Notes: generated by a model not told the origin, from the sequence alone. A DNA stretch of 64,000 bases from Segatella copri (GCF_949820605.1 NZ_CATKVU010000006.1:3204001-3268000); one strand, 5' to 3'; shown: positions 17,099-25,704, counted from the stretch's first letter. Program-made: numbers and translations.

Positions 17099-18136
17099 AT
17101 GGAACAAAATAATGTTTCTTTTCAGAATGTGAAGACGGGCGAACCGTTGTCGCAAAAGGAAATAGACGAAATGTTTATGCGCCGCTGTCTGCAGCTGGCG
17201 AAAAACGGAAGAGAGAATGCCAAACCCAATCCGATGGTGGGAGCCGTTATCGTGAGTGGGGATGGCAGAATCATCGGCGAAGGCTATCATGTAAGATGCG
17301 GAGAAGGGCATGCTGAAGTCAACGCCTTTGCATCTGTTAAGCCCGAGGATGAGCATCTATTAAGCCAAGCTACCATCTATGTGAGTCTCGAACCCTGCTC
17401 TCATTACGGCAAGACGCCGCCTTGCGCCGATTTGATAGTAAGAAAAGGAGTAAAGCGATGCGTTTGCGGCTGCGTAGATCCCTTTGCCAAGGTTCAGGGT
17501 CGCGGTATCCGCAAGATTCGCGAGGCAGGCATCGAAGTAACAGTAGGCGTTCTGGAGGCGGAATGTCTCGAACTCAACAAGCGCTTCATCACCTTCAACA
17601 CCCATCAGCGTCCTTACATCATCCTGAAATGGGCGCAGACCGCGAATGGCTTTCTTGATAACGGGGGTAGGGGTATGGCTATTTCCTCGCCTTTCACCAA
17701 GATGCTCTCTCACAAGTTGCGTGCTGAGAACGATGCCATCCTCATAGGCCGCGTAACCGATGAACGCGACCACAGTCAGCTCAACGTTAGAGATTGGAGC
17801 GGCAAGGACCCGATGCGCCTGGTCATCGACCGCCATCATCCTTGTTTCGAAGGTCTGGATTTCTCACGGGGCAAGACGGAAGTGTTGCAGCAAATCATGC
17901 AGTACTTATATAATAATAAGGTACAGTCGCTGATAGTAGAGGGAGGCGCCATCACCCATCAGGCATTCCTCGATGCTGAACTTTGGGATGAAATCAGGGT
18001 AGAAACGTTGTTGTCCACATCTGTGGAAAACGTGGTAACTGCCGGAACACCAGCGCCTATGCTTCCTCATAACGTCCGGTTAATCAGCCACGAGGCGTAT
18101 GATGGAAATGTTATCAACACCTACGAGCGGATGTAA
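17099..18136 (+). CDS. ribD: Riboflavin biosynthesis deaminase/reductase
   Basis: Second and third steps of riboflavin synthesis from GTP. In 345 residues, an N-terminal cytidine-deaminase-like domain with GHAEVNAF and PCSHYGKTPPCAD zinc ligands is followed by a reductase domain (RPYIILKWAQTANGFLDNGG, and SLIVEGGAITHQAFLDAELW). Length and order are typical of bifunctional RibD. No FMN riboswitch fits in the roughly 50 bases upstream. Confidence 0.95.
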   Translation: MEQNNVSFQNVKTGEPLSQKEIDEMFMRRCLQLAKNGRENAKPNPMVGAVIVSGDGRIIGEGYHVRCGEGHAEVNAFASVKPEDEHLLSQATIYVSLEPCSHYGKTPPCADLIVRKGVKRCVCGCVDPFAKVQGRGIRKIREAGIEVTVGVLEAECLELNKRFITFNTHQRPYIILKWAQTANGFLDNGGRGMAISSPFTKMLSHKLRAENDAILIGRVTDERDHSQLNVRDWSGKDPMRLVIDRHHPCFEGLDFSRGKTEVLQQIMQYLYNNKVQSLIVEGGAITHQAFLDAELWDEIRVETLLSTSVENVVTAGTPAPMLPHNVRLISHEAYDGNVINTYERM

Positions 18137-18245
18137 TCTTCTCATAGATTTGCTTTTCCCTTCGGCCAGCGATTTTCAATTCACAGATGACACAGATTTA
18201 GTGGCGTATGCCCAATTCAACATTCAACACTTAACATTCAAGAAA

Positions 18246-18404
18246 ATGAGTAACAGATTTACATCGCGCCTGAGTGATGACGACGATTTCAAGCGAGACG
18301 AACTGATACGTAAGATAGAGCATTCGGTAGAGCAGATGACGCTCTCAGAACTGGAAGCCCTGTCTTATGATATGTTTACCAAGGGTTATATGGAGGATTA
18401 TTAG
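18246..18404 (+). CDS. Small acidic cytoplasmic protein (52 aa)
   Basis: MSNRFTSRLSDDDDFKRDEL... is rich in Asp/Glu and predicted helical, with no signal peptide. The ATG at 18246 follows a tract of ATTCAACA/CTTAACATTCAAG repeats of the kind found before several starts here. It lies 110 bases after ribD on the same strand. No family is recognised. Confidence 0.6.
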   Translation: MSNRFTSRLSDDDDFKRDELIRKIEHSVEQMTLSELEALSYDMFTKGYMEDY

Positions 18405-18465
18405 AAAATCCCCCATTATAGTCTTTGCGTTTAGGATGCCTTTTCCATCCCTTCTTATGTATCGC

Positions 18466-18586
18466 TATTTTGCTCGAAACGGGTCTTTTGATGTATTTTG
18501 CGCAGAATAGCCACTCTTTATTTTGCTCGAAATGATATTTTTATCCAATTTCGAGCAAAATAGCGTGCGTTTATTTTGCTCGAAAC
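18466..18586 (+). repeat. Three direct repeats at 53-bp pitch upstream of an AAA ATPase
   Basis: TATTTTGCTCGAAA occurs at 18466-18479, 18519-18532 and 18572-18585, exactly 53 bases apart (about five helical turns). An inverted copy (TTTCGAGCAAAATA) lies at 18549-18562 and a degenerate one (TATTTTGCGCAGAA) at 18494-18507. The last copy contains the -33 box of the ATPase promoter. Confidence 0.85.
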
Positions 18587-18605
18587 GATATTTTTTGTAT
18601 ATTTG
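18575..18605 (+). promoter_or_regulatory. Promoter of the AAA ATPase gene
   Basis: TTTG (18575-18578), 19 bases, TATATTTG (18598-18605): a full match to the Bacteroidetes promoter. It sets the start codon at 18628 rather than further upstream. Confidence 0.75.
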
Positions 18606-18627
18606 CAGCAAAATAAACGCAAAGATT

Positions 18628-20067
18628 ATGGCACAGAAAATTATCGGAAGAAAGCAGGAGAGTAAGGAACTCCTGGATCTTTACAAGGAAAATAAACCTG
18701 TTTTTGCAGTAATATATGGTAGAAGAAGGGTCGGAAAAACCTTTCTCGTAAGAGAATTGTTTCAGGATAAAATGAGCTTTTACCATACGGGTTTATCTCC
18801 TTACGAGTTGAGTGGTCAAAAAATAATGGAGCAACAGTTGACTAGCTTTTACTCCAGTCTTGTTCGCTATGGCAGCAAGGGTAAGAAGGTGCCATCCTCT
18901 TGGCTCGAAGCTTTTGATGCACTCATCAATCTCTTGGAAGAGCAAGATGCAGACAAGCGTCAGGTGATATTCATAGATGAATTGCCATGGCTTGATACTC
19001 CCCGCTCGGGATTTGTTACAGCATTAGAGCATTTTTGGAATGGATGGGCTGCAGGAAAGCAGAATATCATGCTTATCGTCTGCGGCTCTGCCACGTCATG
19101 GATTTCAGACAAGCTGTTAAACAACAAAGGCGGTTTGTTTGATCGCACAACTGATGAAATCAAGTTGCGCCCGTTTACATTAGGCGAATGTGAAGAATAC
19201 TATCAGGCTAACAACATCGTGATGTCTAAGTTCGACCAGATACAATGTTATATGGCTACAGGTGGCATTCCTTATTATATTTCCATGCTTCAGAAAGGCA
19301 AAAGTCTGGCTCAGAATATGGACAGGCTTTTCTTCGAGCCTGCAGCCAAACTCGGCTTAGAGTTCGACCGTCTCTATTCTTCTCTCTTTACTAATGCGGA
19401 GGATTGCATGACTATCGTGCGCCTTCTGGCTCAAAAAAGACAGGGATATACGCGAAAAGAAATTGTTTCGCTTACAAAAATACCTAATGGCGGGGGGCTT
19501 TCTGCTACATTAAAATCACTCGAAGTGAGTGATTTCATAACATCGTATGTTAAGTATGATTATCCCAAGCGTGAGGTATATTTCCGTCTGACAGATTTCT
19601 ACAGCAAATTCTATTTGTCATTTATTGATGGCAGAAAGACGACCAATCCACATTTCTGGCAAGACAACCTGCTGACACCTGAGCTGACAGCATGGCGAGG
19701 TTTTACCTTTGAATCGCTTTGCTATTATCATCTGCCACAAATCAAGCAGGCGCTCGGTATTAGTGGAGTGCAGACAGAGGTGAGTCCCTGGAAAAGCAGA
19801 AAAGAGAAAGATGGTGCGCAGATAGATATGATTATTGACAGAGCCGACCGCGTCATCAATGTTTGTGAAATGAAATTCTGCGAGGATGATTTCTCCATCA
19901 ATGCTGCTTATGATAAGAATCTGCGCCATAAACTGAGTACGTTTGCTGAAGAAACGAAATGCAGGAGTTCCTTGCATCTTACATTGGTTACTACTTATGG
20001 GCTTAAGTTCAATGAATATGCCGGTCGGGTACAAAGTGTCGTTACAATGGATGATTTGTTTAAATGA
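18628..20067 (+). CDS. AAA+ ATPase with a C-terminal nuclease-like/DUF234-type region
   Basis: 479 residues. Walker A is YGRRRVGKTFL (30-40), Walker B is QVIFIDELPWLD, and sensor-like motifs (LIVCGSATSWI) follow. A winged-helix stretch (RKEIVSLTKIPNGGGLSATL) is next. The C-terminal domain (DGAQIDMIIDRADRVINVCEMKF) reads like the D-(E/C)xK core of a restriction-endonuclease-like fold. This is the archaeal-type ATPase/DUF234 architecture, common and variable in Bacteroidetes and archaea, with no settled function. The winged helix makes binding to its own upstream repeats plausible. Accessory gene between ribD and a repeat-rich hotspot. Confidence 0.8.
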   Translation: MAQKIIGRKQESKELLDLYKENKPVFAVIYGRRRVGKTFLVRELFQDKMSFYHTGLSPYELSGQKIMEQQLTSFYSSLVRYGSKGKKVPSSWLEAFDALINLLEEQDADKRQVIFIDELPWLDTPRSGFVTALEHFWNGWAAGKQNIMLIVCGSATSWISDKLLNNKGGLFDRTTDEIKLRPFTLGECEEYYQANNIVMSKFDQIQCYMATGGIPYYISMLQKGKSLAQNMDRLFFEPAAKLGLEFDRLYSSLFTNAEDCMTIVRLLAQKRQGYTRKEIVSLTKIPNGGGLSATLKSLEVSDFITSYVKYDYPKREVYFRLTDFYSKFYLSFIDGRKTTNPHFWQDNLLTPELTAWRGFTFESLCYYHLPQIKQALGISGVQTEVSPWKSRKEKDGAQIDMIIDRADRVINVCEMKFCEDDFSINAAYDKNLRHKLSTFAEETKCRSSLHLTLVTTYGLKFNEYAGRVQSVVTMDDLFK

Positions 20068-20104
20068 CAGATACAGTTCTTTAGTGCAAGTAGCTTCGAG
20101 GGCA

Positions 20105-20141
20105 GATGAAAGTACTTACGATGGCTGATGAAAGTACTTAC
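20105..20141. repeat. Two 15-bp direct repeats, 22-bp pitch
   Basis: GATGAAAGTACTTAC at 20105-20119 and 20127-20141, just after the ATPase stop. The pitch equals that of the array at 20207-20284. Confidence 0.6.
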
Positions 20142-20206
20142 AATCGTTAGCGCAGCTATATTCGTTTTATTATGCCCGATTATTAGGTTAGCTGTTTTTC
20201 GGGAAC

Positions 20207-20307
20207 AGCCGATGGGAGAACCGAAAATAGCCAACTGGCAAAATATAAACAGCTAACTGGCAAAACGCAAACAGCCGACTAGCGCAAGAGTCGCTAGTCG
20301 GCTGTTT
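20207..20307. repeat. 22-bp tandem array ending in a 16-bp hairpin
   Basis: Units beginning AGCC/AGCT start at 20207, 20229, 20251 and 20273. Units 2 and 3 share AGCYAACTGGCAAAA. The last unit runs into a perfect hairpin (20269-20307; ACAGCCGACTAGCG arm, 7-base loop) ending in TTTT. It resembles a binding-site array with a terminator. No gene follows it directly; the gap holds a MITE-like element. Confidence 0.65.
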
Positions 20308-20362
20308 TACTGGAACAGTTATCGAAACCTCCTTTATTTTGTTTTCGTATAGGCTTCCTGCC

Positions 20363-20652
20363 AAATACTCTTCACTCTTCACCAAAAGCCCCGAATTCCC
20401 TGTGTTTATCGGCATTCTGAGGGGTGAAGAGTATTCGGGCACTCTTCACCTACTCTTCACCACTCTTCACCCTTCAGTTCTGGCTGATTTGCAATCCTTC
20501 TATCTGTCTTTCGCATCTGTTTCCGTGCCTGAAGGTGGAGAGTGGTGAAGAGTGGTGAAGAGTGGGTGAAGAGATAAAAACAACTCTTCACCCCTCGGAA
20601 TGCCGATAAACACAGGGGCTCCCGGCCGAAAGGTGAAGAGTGAAGAGTATTT
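20363..20652. mobile_element. MITE-like 290-bp imperfect palindrome
   Basis: Perfect 21-bp terminal inverted repeats (20363-20383 and 20632-20652). The arms continue inward for about 115 bp with good complementarity, including TGTGTTTATCGGCATTC on both sides and runs of GGTGAAGAGT units. No coding capacity and no clear target duplication. It could be a non-autonomous transposon or a very large cruciform. Confidence 0.7.
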
Positions 20653-20674
20653 TGATGATAGCTTCGTTTATTTC

Positions 20675-20930
20675 TTAAACTGTCTTTGGTTTCGCCTTCC
20701 AGACGATGCAAGTCATCAAGACAGACATCAGGGCTGCGCCAATCCAGAAATAATTGATATAGGTAAAGTAGTAAGTCTCTACGCCATTTACCAGATGCTT
20801 GTTGCCCTCGATGAGCAGACCGCTCATGATGTCCTGGATGCCGGCACCCACATAACTCGCTACGCCGACAACGCCAAGAGCAGCACCCGATGCATTCTTA
20901 GGCGCAATATCTACCGCCATCAAACCACCA
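20675..20930 (-). pseudogene. C-terminal remnant of an organophosphate-type MFS transporter
   Basis: The frame reads TFGGLMAVDIAPKNASGAALG and then VGVASYVGAGIQDIMSGLLIE, ending MTCIVWKAKPKTV. DIAPK-ASG-A-G is typical of the last third of GlpT/UhpT-type transporters. Only about 85 residues remain. The rest of the gene (more than 300 residues) is missing, and the fragment abuts the histidine kinase stop at 20964. A MITE-like element lies 22 bases beyond its stop. Confidence 0.75.
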
Positions 20931-20963
20931 AAAGTTTTTGTTTCATCTTCTTTATCATATATT

Positions 20964-21851
20964 TCATTCCATTCGGAATGTTACATGATAGCCTGCCACA
21001 TTATGCTCGGCTAGGGAGAGGTTGATGGATTGCATCATCAGCATCTGGCGGGAGATGGAGAGGCCGATGCCCGAACCTGATGGCTTGGTAGAGAAGAAGG
21101 GGATGAACATCTCCTTTGCCACATCGGCTGGGATGGGGGCGCCATTGTTGCTGAAATAGATGCTCGAGAATTGTGAACTCTCGATGCTCTCTGGATGTTT
21201 GTGGAAGCATCGAATGTCGATGGCTGAGGCGTGAGCCTCGATGGCATTCTTGGTCAGATTGATAAATACCTGGTGCAGCATGTTTTTGTCGGCAGACCAG
21301 GTGGCATCTTCGGGGATATGGATGTGCCATTCTATCTGAGGATAGAGCGGTTTGATGCCTTCCACGAAATCCTTGAGTGGAATGTTCTCGATGACTGGTT
21401 CTTGTAGCTGGGTGAGCTTGCGGTAGCTGTCCACAAAACTGGTGAGCGACTTGCTGGTGTCTCGAATGGCTCGGATGCCTTCCTCGTAGGGCGAGCCTTG
21501 GATGTCGGGATTGCTAAGATAGGCTTGGCAGATACTGGAGATGGGGGCGGTGGCGTTCATAATCTCATGGGTGAGCACTCGGGTTAGCTTTTGCCAAGAT
21601 TCCACCTCATGCTGCGCCACCAGTCTGCCGATGTCGTTCTCCATATCGTTGAGGGCTTGCTGCAAGGCTCGTTCTCCAGAGAGCAATCCCTTGGTGGATA
21701 GACGGAAGGAGTAATCGCCATTGCGGATAGCCTCTTGCATCAAGAAGGCACGGCTCTTCAGGTTGCGCTGATGGCGCAAGAAGAGATAGATGATGCCTCC
21801 GATGATGAGGAGAATGATACCTATTATATATATGTGGAAGATGGTGTCCAT
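20964..21851 (-). CDS. Sensor histidine kinase (compact, no PAS domain)
   Basis: 295 residues: one N-terminal membrane segment (IYIIGIILLIIGGIIYLFL), a short linker, the dimerisation box with His95 (LTHEIMNATAPI), the N box NLTKNAIEA and G boxes ending SGSGIGLSISRQ. With almost no extracytoplasmic part it probably senses a membrane or cytoplasmic cue. It follows the response regulator gene by 38 bases. Related to the larger kinase at 41153-42343 but shorter. Confidence 0.9.
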   Translation of the reverse strand: MDTIFHIYIIGIILLIIGGIIYLFLRHQRNLKSRAFLMQEAIRNGDYSFRLSTKGLLSGERALQQALNDMENDIGRLVAQHEVESWQKLTRVLTHEIMNATAPISSICQAYLSNPDIQGSPYEEGIRAIRDTSKSLTSFVDSYRKLTQLQEPVIENIPLKDFVEGIKPLYPQIEWHIHIPEDATWSADKNMLHQVFINLTKNAIEAHASAIDIRCFHKHPESIESSQFSSIYFSNNGAPIPADVAKEMFIPFFSTKPSGSGIGLSISRQMLMMQSINLSLAEHNVAGYHVTFRME

Positions 21852-21889
21852 ATCAGATGTTGATAATCATGAATGATTGTGATGGAAAA

Positions 21890-22408
21890 TTATCGTTTTA
21901 ACTTGGCGTAAAGCGTTTGGCGAGTGATGCCGAGGAGTTCGGCGGCGCGTGAGATATTGCCGTGGCATTGATCCACAACCTTGTGAATATGAGTGCTCTC
22001 GATGCTCTCCAGCGTCTCTACTTCTTGGCTTCGGTCGATGGCATCCTTTAGGGTTCTGATGAGTTCATCGTTATCCCAAGGCTTGGTGATGAAGTCGGCT
22101 GCGCCAGATTTCAATCCCTTGATGGCGAGCTGGATATCTGCGTAGGCGGTGATGAGCACCACGGGGATGTTGGCATGGAGACGGCGGAAGGTGCGGAGCC
22201 AAAGCAAACCTTCCTGTCCGCTGTTTACGCCCAAGGAAAAATTCATGTCGAGCAAGATGATGTCCACTGGCTCTTGTTGGAGCAGAGTGGGGGCGGTGTC
22301 TGGGCGAGGCAAGGTGAGAATCTTCTCAAAAGTGCCGCCCAGGCATATCTTCAGGGCTGTGAGTATCGATGGATTGTCGTCGATAACAAGTATTGTTCCG
22401 TATTTCAT
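21890..22408 (-). CDS. Response regulator: receiver plus Fis-type HTH, no AAA+ domain
   Basis: 172 residues. Receiver domain with Asp54 (IILLDMNF), then directly a Fis-like HTH (ISRAAELLGITRQTLYAKLKR). The receiver and HTH closely resemble those of the NtrC-like protein at 42391-43755, but the sigma-54 activation domain is absent, as in PrrA/ActR-type regulators. It cannot open sigma-54 promoters and should work at ordinary ones. Its own promoter has TACTTTTG at 22439-22446 (minus strand). Likely target: the divergent ABC transporter. Confidence 0.9.
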   Translation of the reverse strand: MKYGTILVIDDNPSILTALKICLGGTFEKILTLPRPDTAPTLLQQEPVDIILLDMNFSLGVNSGQEGLLWLRTFRRLHANIPVVLITAYADIQLAIKGLKSGAADFITKPWDNDELIRTLKDAIDRSQEVETLESIESTHIHKVVDQCHGNISRAAELLGITRQTLYAKLKR

Positions 22409-22438
22409 CTATTTGTGTTCTGTTATATCTTTTGTTTG

Positions 22439-22581
22439 CAAAAGTACACTTTTTTCTTGAAATAGCCAACAAAATGGAATGTGATGTGTGATTATCATAC
22501 AGAAAAGTGTATGAATTTCATACAATCCACTTGCCGCTGGCTTCTGGTCTTTGGCAGAATCAAAAGGAATGGCTACCTTTG
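22439..22581. promoter_or_regulatory. Divergent control region with TGTATGA/TCATACA palindromes
   Basis: Minus-strand -7 box TACTTTTG at 22439-22446 serves the regulator. Plus-strand TTTG (22550-22553), 20 bases, TACCTTTG (22574-22581) serves the permease. Between them lie three half-sites: TCATACA (22495-22501), TGTATGA (22508-22514) and TCATACA (22518-22524). They form a 17-bp palindrome TGTATGAATTTCATACA centred about 72 bases before the permease transcription start, a position suited to activation. Confidence 0.7.
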
Positions 22582-22609
22582 CATCAGAAAAAATAATGAA
22601 ACAACAGAT

Positions 22610-24961
22610 ATGAAAAGTTATTTTAAGTTCTTATCACGCAACAAACTCTATACGGCTATCGAGGCTTTCGGACTCTCGATAGCCTTGGCTTTTGTGATGA
22701 TTTTGGTATCCTACGCCTTCATGGAGTATCGGGTGGGCACGCATCAGCCAGATGCCAAGAATCTCTATGTGCCTGGTTCGGGCGATTACCTTGGCATGAC
22801 CTTGGGTACGGCTAAGGAGTTCTTTCCTTCCATCCCGGAAATCAAGGAATGGACCCGATTTAGCGATTATTATACAGACAAGGGTGCTGTGGTGGATGGT
22901 CAATACTTCCATGTGCAGGCACGTGCCATAGATTCTAACTTCTTGGATATGATGGGAATGAAGTGCAGGGGATGCTCCGCTCATCGTGTGCTCACGGATA
23001 AGCACCAGGCCCTTATCTCCGAGTCTTTTGCCAAGAGGGCTTTTGGCAATACGAATCCTATCGGGCAGGTCGTTAAGTGCGACACGCTGCAATTCAAGGT
23101 AGTGGGCATCGTGGATGATTTTGGCAGGGAAGACTTGCTGGAACCCACCGACATCTTTGTTTCCATGAAATTTAAGGACGCAGATTTGTATCCGATGGAT
23201 CAGTTTGGTGAGGTTGTTACCATCGCCAAACTGGCAGATAATGCTGATCCAGAAAAGGTGAATGCCACATTGCTCAATAAATATATGGGCTATTGGAAGA
23301 AATGGTGGAGTCGTAGGAAGACAACTGGCAGTTTCTTGTGGGGCTCTAGCTTGGTACGCTGGGATAAGTTGTATTTTTCAGATATTACATGCTCGCATGT
23401 CCGTCATGGCAGCAAGACCTTGGTCAATGTCCTTTTGATTGTGGCACTCGTCCTCTTGCTTTCAGCCATCTTCAATTACATCAATCTCACCGTGGCGCAG
23501 ATAGGCAATCGAGCCAAGGAGATGGCTACCCGCCGCCTGTTGGGTGAGTCGGTACTGGGTGTGGTATTGCGCTATATCAAGGAGGCAGCACTCTTCACGG
23601 CAGGTTGTTTCTTGCTGGGCATTTTGCTGGCTTGGGCATTCACACCTTTATTTAATAGCATCTTGGATACGAAGATTTCGCTCTTCTCTTCGCCTGCCGT
23701 TTGGGGATGCCTGTTGGTGGCTTATCTCGTTATCTCCTTGCTGTCGGGCTTGTTCCCAGCCATCGTGGTGTCTCGCTTCAATCCGATAGATGTGGTGAAG
23801 GGTACCATCCGCTTGCGCAGCAAGATGTGGTTTAGTAAAATATTCATTGTGGCACAGAGCGTTATCAGTATGTCGCTAGTGGTGATGGCTATCACGATGA
23901 TGCTCCAGATGCGCCATCTCGCCAACATACCTTTGGGGTATCAGACGAAAGACATTCTCTGCATCTCCACCACTTTCGGATTTGATAATGTGGATGTCAG
24001 AAACGCAGCGTTGATAGCGAGATTGAAGTCTCTGTCAGAGGTGGAGGAGGCTACGGCTATCGGCAACAATCCTGTCATCAGCTTTGCCAATGGTGTGCAT
24101 GATGAGAAGGGAGAAAATATAGCGTTCTTGAGATTGAGCGTATTGGATTCCATAGCGATGAAGACGATGGGTTTCAAGGTGCTGGAGCGATATTCAGACC
24201 CTACGCCAGGCAAAATCTGGGTTAGCGAGGAAGCCAAGAGAACCTTTGGCGTATCGAGCAAGAAGCCATATTTCGGTAATCGTGAAGGCAAGCCGGAATA
24301 TGAGGTTTGTGGCGTTGTGAAAGATTTCCACTGTGGCGACGCTCTTGATGAGTTCAAATCTGACAAATTTGGAAATCATAATGCGATACGTGTTCCTTCT
24401 AATCATGATGTGCTTTGGACCATCTTGGTGAAGACTCGTGGCGACCATGCCCAAGCCTTGGCTGCTATCCAGAGTGCCTGCAAGCAAGTGGCTAAGGAGC
24501 AATTGGGCGTACCTACGGATATGGATACGGAGTATCTGGACGACACCTTGGCGGATGCCCTCAAGGAGAAGCACAACATGATGGTGCTCATCATCACCTT
24601 CATGGGCATTTCTATCTTGATTTCCGCCCTCGGCTTGTTTGGCATGTCGGTATATTACGGCAACCAGCAGCGCCGACAGATAGCCTTGCGCAAGGTGATG
24701 GGAGCCTCGGTGACAGATGCGGCATGGCAACTTTCCAAGCGATTCCTCATCACATCGTGTGTGGCTGTGGTTATCGCCATCCCATTGTGTGTTAAGCTGA
24801 TGCAAGAATACTTGATAGGTTTCAAATATCGCATCGATTTCCCTTGGTGGACATTGGTAGCAGGAGCTATCTTCACCTTGCTGCTAGCCTTGGTATCGGT
24901 CTTCAGCTATACCCTGCGCACCGCTCTGGAGAATCCGATAGACAGCATCAAGATGGAATAG
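22610..24961 (+). CDS. ABC transporter permease, MacB/FtsX type
   Basis: 783 residues from ATG 22610 (the frame extends upstream across the promoter, so later ATG is chosen). First membrane segment AFGLSIALAFVMILVSYAF, a large periplasmic domain, a set of three segments (ALVLLLSAIFNYINLTVAQI...), a second periplasmic domain and a final FtsX set (GISILISALGLFGMSVYY to the end). Duplicated MacB_PCD-FtsX layout. Its partner ATPase follows by 51 bases. Probably exports or transduces a signal about an envelope compound such as an antimicrobial peptide. Confidence 0.88.
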   Translation: MKSYFKFLSRNKLYTAIEAFGLSIALAFVMILVSYAFMEYRVGTHQPDAKNLYVPGSGDYLGMTLGTAKEFFPSIPEIKEWTRFSDYYTDKGAVVDGQYFHVQARAIDSNFLDMMGMKCRGCSAHRVLTDKHQALISESFAKRAFGNTNPIGQVVKCDTLQFKVVGIVDDFGREDLLEPTDIFVSMKFKDADLYPMDQFGEVVTIAKLADNADPEKVNATLLNKYMGYWKKWWSRRKTTGSFLWGSSLVRWDKLYFSDITCSHVRHGSKTLVNVLLIVALVLLLSAIFNYINLTVAQIGNRAKEMATRRLLGESVLGVVLRYIKEAALFTAGCFLLGILLAWAFTPLFNSILDTKISLFSSPAVWGCLLVAYLVISLLSGLFPAIVVSRFNPIDVVKGTIRLRSKMWFSKIFIVAQSVISMSLVVMAITMMLQMRHLANIPLGYQTKDILCISTTFGFDNVDVRNAALIARLKSLSEVEEATAIGNNPVISFANGVHDEKGENIAFLRLSVLDSIAMKTMGFKVLERYSDPTPGKIWVSEEAKRTFGVSSKKPYFGNREGKPEYEVCGVVKDFHCGDALDEFKSDKFGNHNAIRVPSNHDVLWTILVKTRGDHAQALAAIQSACKQVAKEQLGVPTDMDTEYLDDTLADALKEKHNMMVLIITFMGISILISALGLFGMSVYYGNQQRRQIALRKVMGASVTDAAWQLSKRFLITSCVAVVIAIPLCVKLMQEYLIGFKYRIDFPWWTLVAGAIFTLLLALVSVFSYTLRTALENPIDSIKME

Positions 24962-25012
24962 CATGATGAGCTAAGTAAACATTAAACACTACACATTAAA
25001 CATTAAATCAAG

Positions 25013-25693
25013 ATGATACGTACAGAGAATTTAACGAGAATATTTCGTACAGAAGAGATAGAGACCATCGCCCTGAACGGCGTGAACATCAATGTAAAGG
25101 ATGGCGAGTTTGTAGCCATCATGGGACCTTCGGGATGTGGCAAGTCTACCTTGCTCAACATCCTCGGCTTGCTCGATACACCTACCGAGGGTAAGTATTG
25201 GCTGGGCGATGAGGAGGTAGGACATCTCAAGGAGCGTGAGCGCACGGCTTATCGCAAGGGTCGCATCGGTTTCGTCTTTCAGAATTTCAATCTGATAGAT
25301 GAGTTGACGGTAGAGGAGAACATCGACCTGCAGCTCAAATATCTAGGCATTGGCAAGGCGGAACGCAAGGAGCGAGTGCTCGACATCCTGCGCAAGGTAA
25401 AGCTCAGTCATCGTGCCAAGCATTATCCTCATCAGCTCTCCGGAGGTCAGCAGCAGCGTGTTGCGATAGCCCGTGCCGTGGTGGGCAAGCCTAGCATCAT
25501 TCTTGCCGATGAGCCTACGGGTAACCTCGATTCCAAGAATGGTATGGAGGTGATGCAGTTGCTTAGCGAGCTGAACGAGGAGGGAACCACCATCGTGATG
25601 GTGACGCACTCCAAGCACGATGCTACCTACGCCAGTCGCATCATCAATCTGTTTGATGGACAAGTGGTGGATGCGATGAATGATCAGCTTTAA
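25013..25693 (+). CDS. ABC transporter ATP-binding protein, MacB/LolD type
   Basis: 226 residues: Walker A GPSGCGKST (38-46), Q loop FVFQNFNLIDELTVEENI, signature LSGGQQQRVAIARA, Walker B IILADEPTGNLDS. It powers the permease encoded just upstream. About 75% similar to the ATPase at 30945-31625. A tract of ACATTAAACA repeats fills the short gap between the two genes. Confidence 0.93.
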   Translation: MIRTENLTRIFRTEEIETIALNGVNINVKDGEFVAIMGPSGCGKSTLLNILGLLDTPTEGKYWLGDEEVGHLKERERTAYRKGRIGFVFQNFNLIDELTVEENIDLQLKYLGIGKAERKERVLDILRKVKLSHRAKHYPHQLSGGQQQRVAIARAVVGKPSIILADEPTGNLDSKNGMEVMQLLSELNEEGTTIVMVTHSKHDATYASRIINLFDGQVVDAMNDQL

Positions 25694-25704
25694 GCTGCGG
25701 TTTC

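Noticed and set aside
18137..18245. Longer frame before the 52-residue acidic protein
   Set aside because: The added residues overlap the ribD end and a simple-repeat tract; the composition changes at the ATG at 18246.
20363..20652. CRISPR-like array because of the repeated GGTGAAGAGT units
   Set aside because: Units are short, irregular and arranged as an inverted repeat, without unique spacers, and no cas gene is present.
22570..22583. Possible sigma-54 promoter TGGCTACCTTTGCA before the first ABC permease
   Set aside because: Distance between the GG and GC elements is 8 rather than 10 bases, and the same bases form a perfect TTTG-N20-TACCTTTG promoter.
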